Source: JAGPIS01 sp964635545 (GTDB taxonomy: Bacteria; Bacteroidota; Bacteroidia; Bacteroidales; Marinilabiliaceae). Taken from it: 5,207 bases of DNA. Below the pieces are notes generated by a model. That model had not been told where the DNA came from, did no database searches, and was given only the letters and a program-made list of their open reading frames with translations. Below, piece after piece: positions 5,192 to 5,207 of this stretch (the stretch's first letter is position 1; the number at the start of each line of letters is the position of its first letter). Where the stretch lies: contig CAZWOA010000151.1 in the NCBI GenBank assembly GCA_964635545.1, positions 1-5,207 on the forward strand, given 5' to 3'. Made by a program: the position numbers and the translations under genes.

Positions 5192-5207
5192 ATGCGGGAA
5201 CCAATTA
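5192..5207 (+). CDS. Start of an unidentified gene running off the right edge
   Basis: ATG CGG GAA CCA ATT, giving M-R-E-P-I, begins here after a purine-rich leader and continues beyond the window. Five codons cannot identify a product. Its place directly after four direct repeats of IS21-terminus type suggests that it could be the transposase gene (istA-like) of an insertion element. That is inference from context only. Confidence 0.35.

Overview
The window is AT-rich, uses A/T-rich codons and mostly lacks strong Shine-Dalgarno sites. It also carries two degenerate copies of an intergenic motif (TCATCTCGAACGTAGTG and GTCATTCCGACCATAGGG) that I associate with Bacteroidota, especially Flavobacteriia-like genomes. 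The protein styles fit the same phylum, so a Bacteroidota chromosome, in a defence-island or accessory region, is the best guess. This is an inference, since no marker gene is present.

Layout. (1) Positions 1-684 hold the C-terminal part of a gene that enters from the left edge. Its product looks like a phospholipase-D-like/MIT-C-like domain with an HDR motif. (2) Positions 685-986 are non-coding and hold a small hairpin, a degenerate Bacteroidota repeat and a striking 13-bp inverted repeat (882-930) just upstream of the next operon. (3) Positions 987-3976 are a tight three-gene operon with gaps of 7 and 1 nt: a MotA/ExbB-like membrane channel protein with a long cytoplasmic helical tail (ZorA), a MotB/OmpA-like peptidoglycan-binding stator partner (ZorB), and an HNH nuclease (ZorE-like). 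This is the architecture of a type II Zorya anti-phage system. (4) Positions 3977-5191 hold no credible gene. They are a graveyard of short repeat arrays resembling the multi-repeat ends of IS21-family elements, plus another Bacteroidota repeat and stem-loops. (5) From 5192 a new reading frame begins and runs off the right edge. It may be the first gene of an insertion element whose left end is the repeat array at 4993-5147.

How the genes would work together, from knowledge of Zorya: ZorA5-ZorB2 forms an ion-driven rotary motor in the inner membrane, anchored to peptidoglycan by ZorB. The cytoplasmic ZorA tail passes the signal of phage-induced envelope perturbation to the nuclease effector, which damages invading DNA near the injection site. 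The system is a known class. The less usual points are the 40-residue tandem repeat in the ZorA tail, the second Cys/His cluster in the N-terminal half of the nuclease, the inverted repeat upstream of zorA, and the eight related CGGAGCAT-type repeats downstream.
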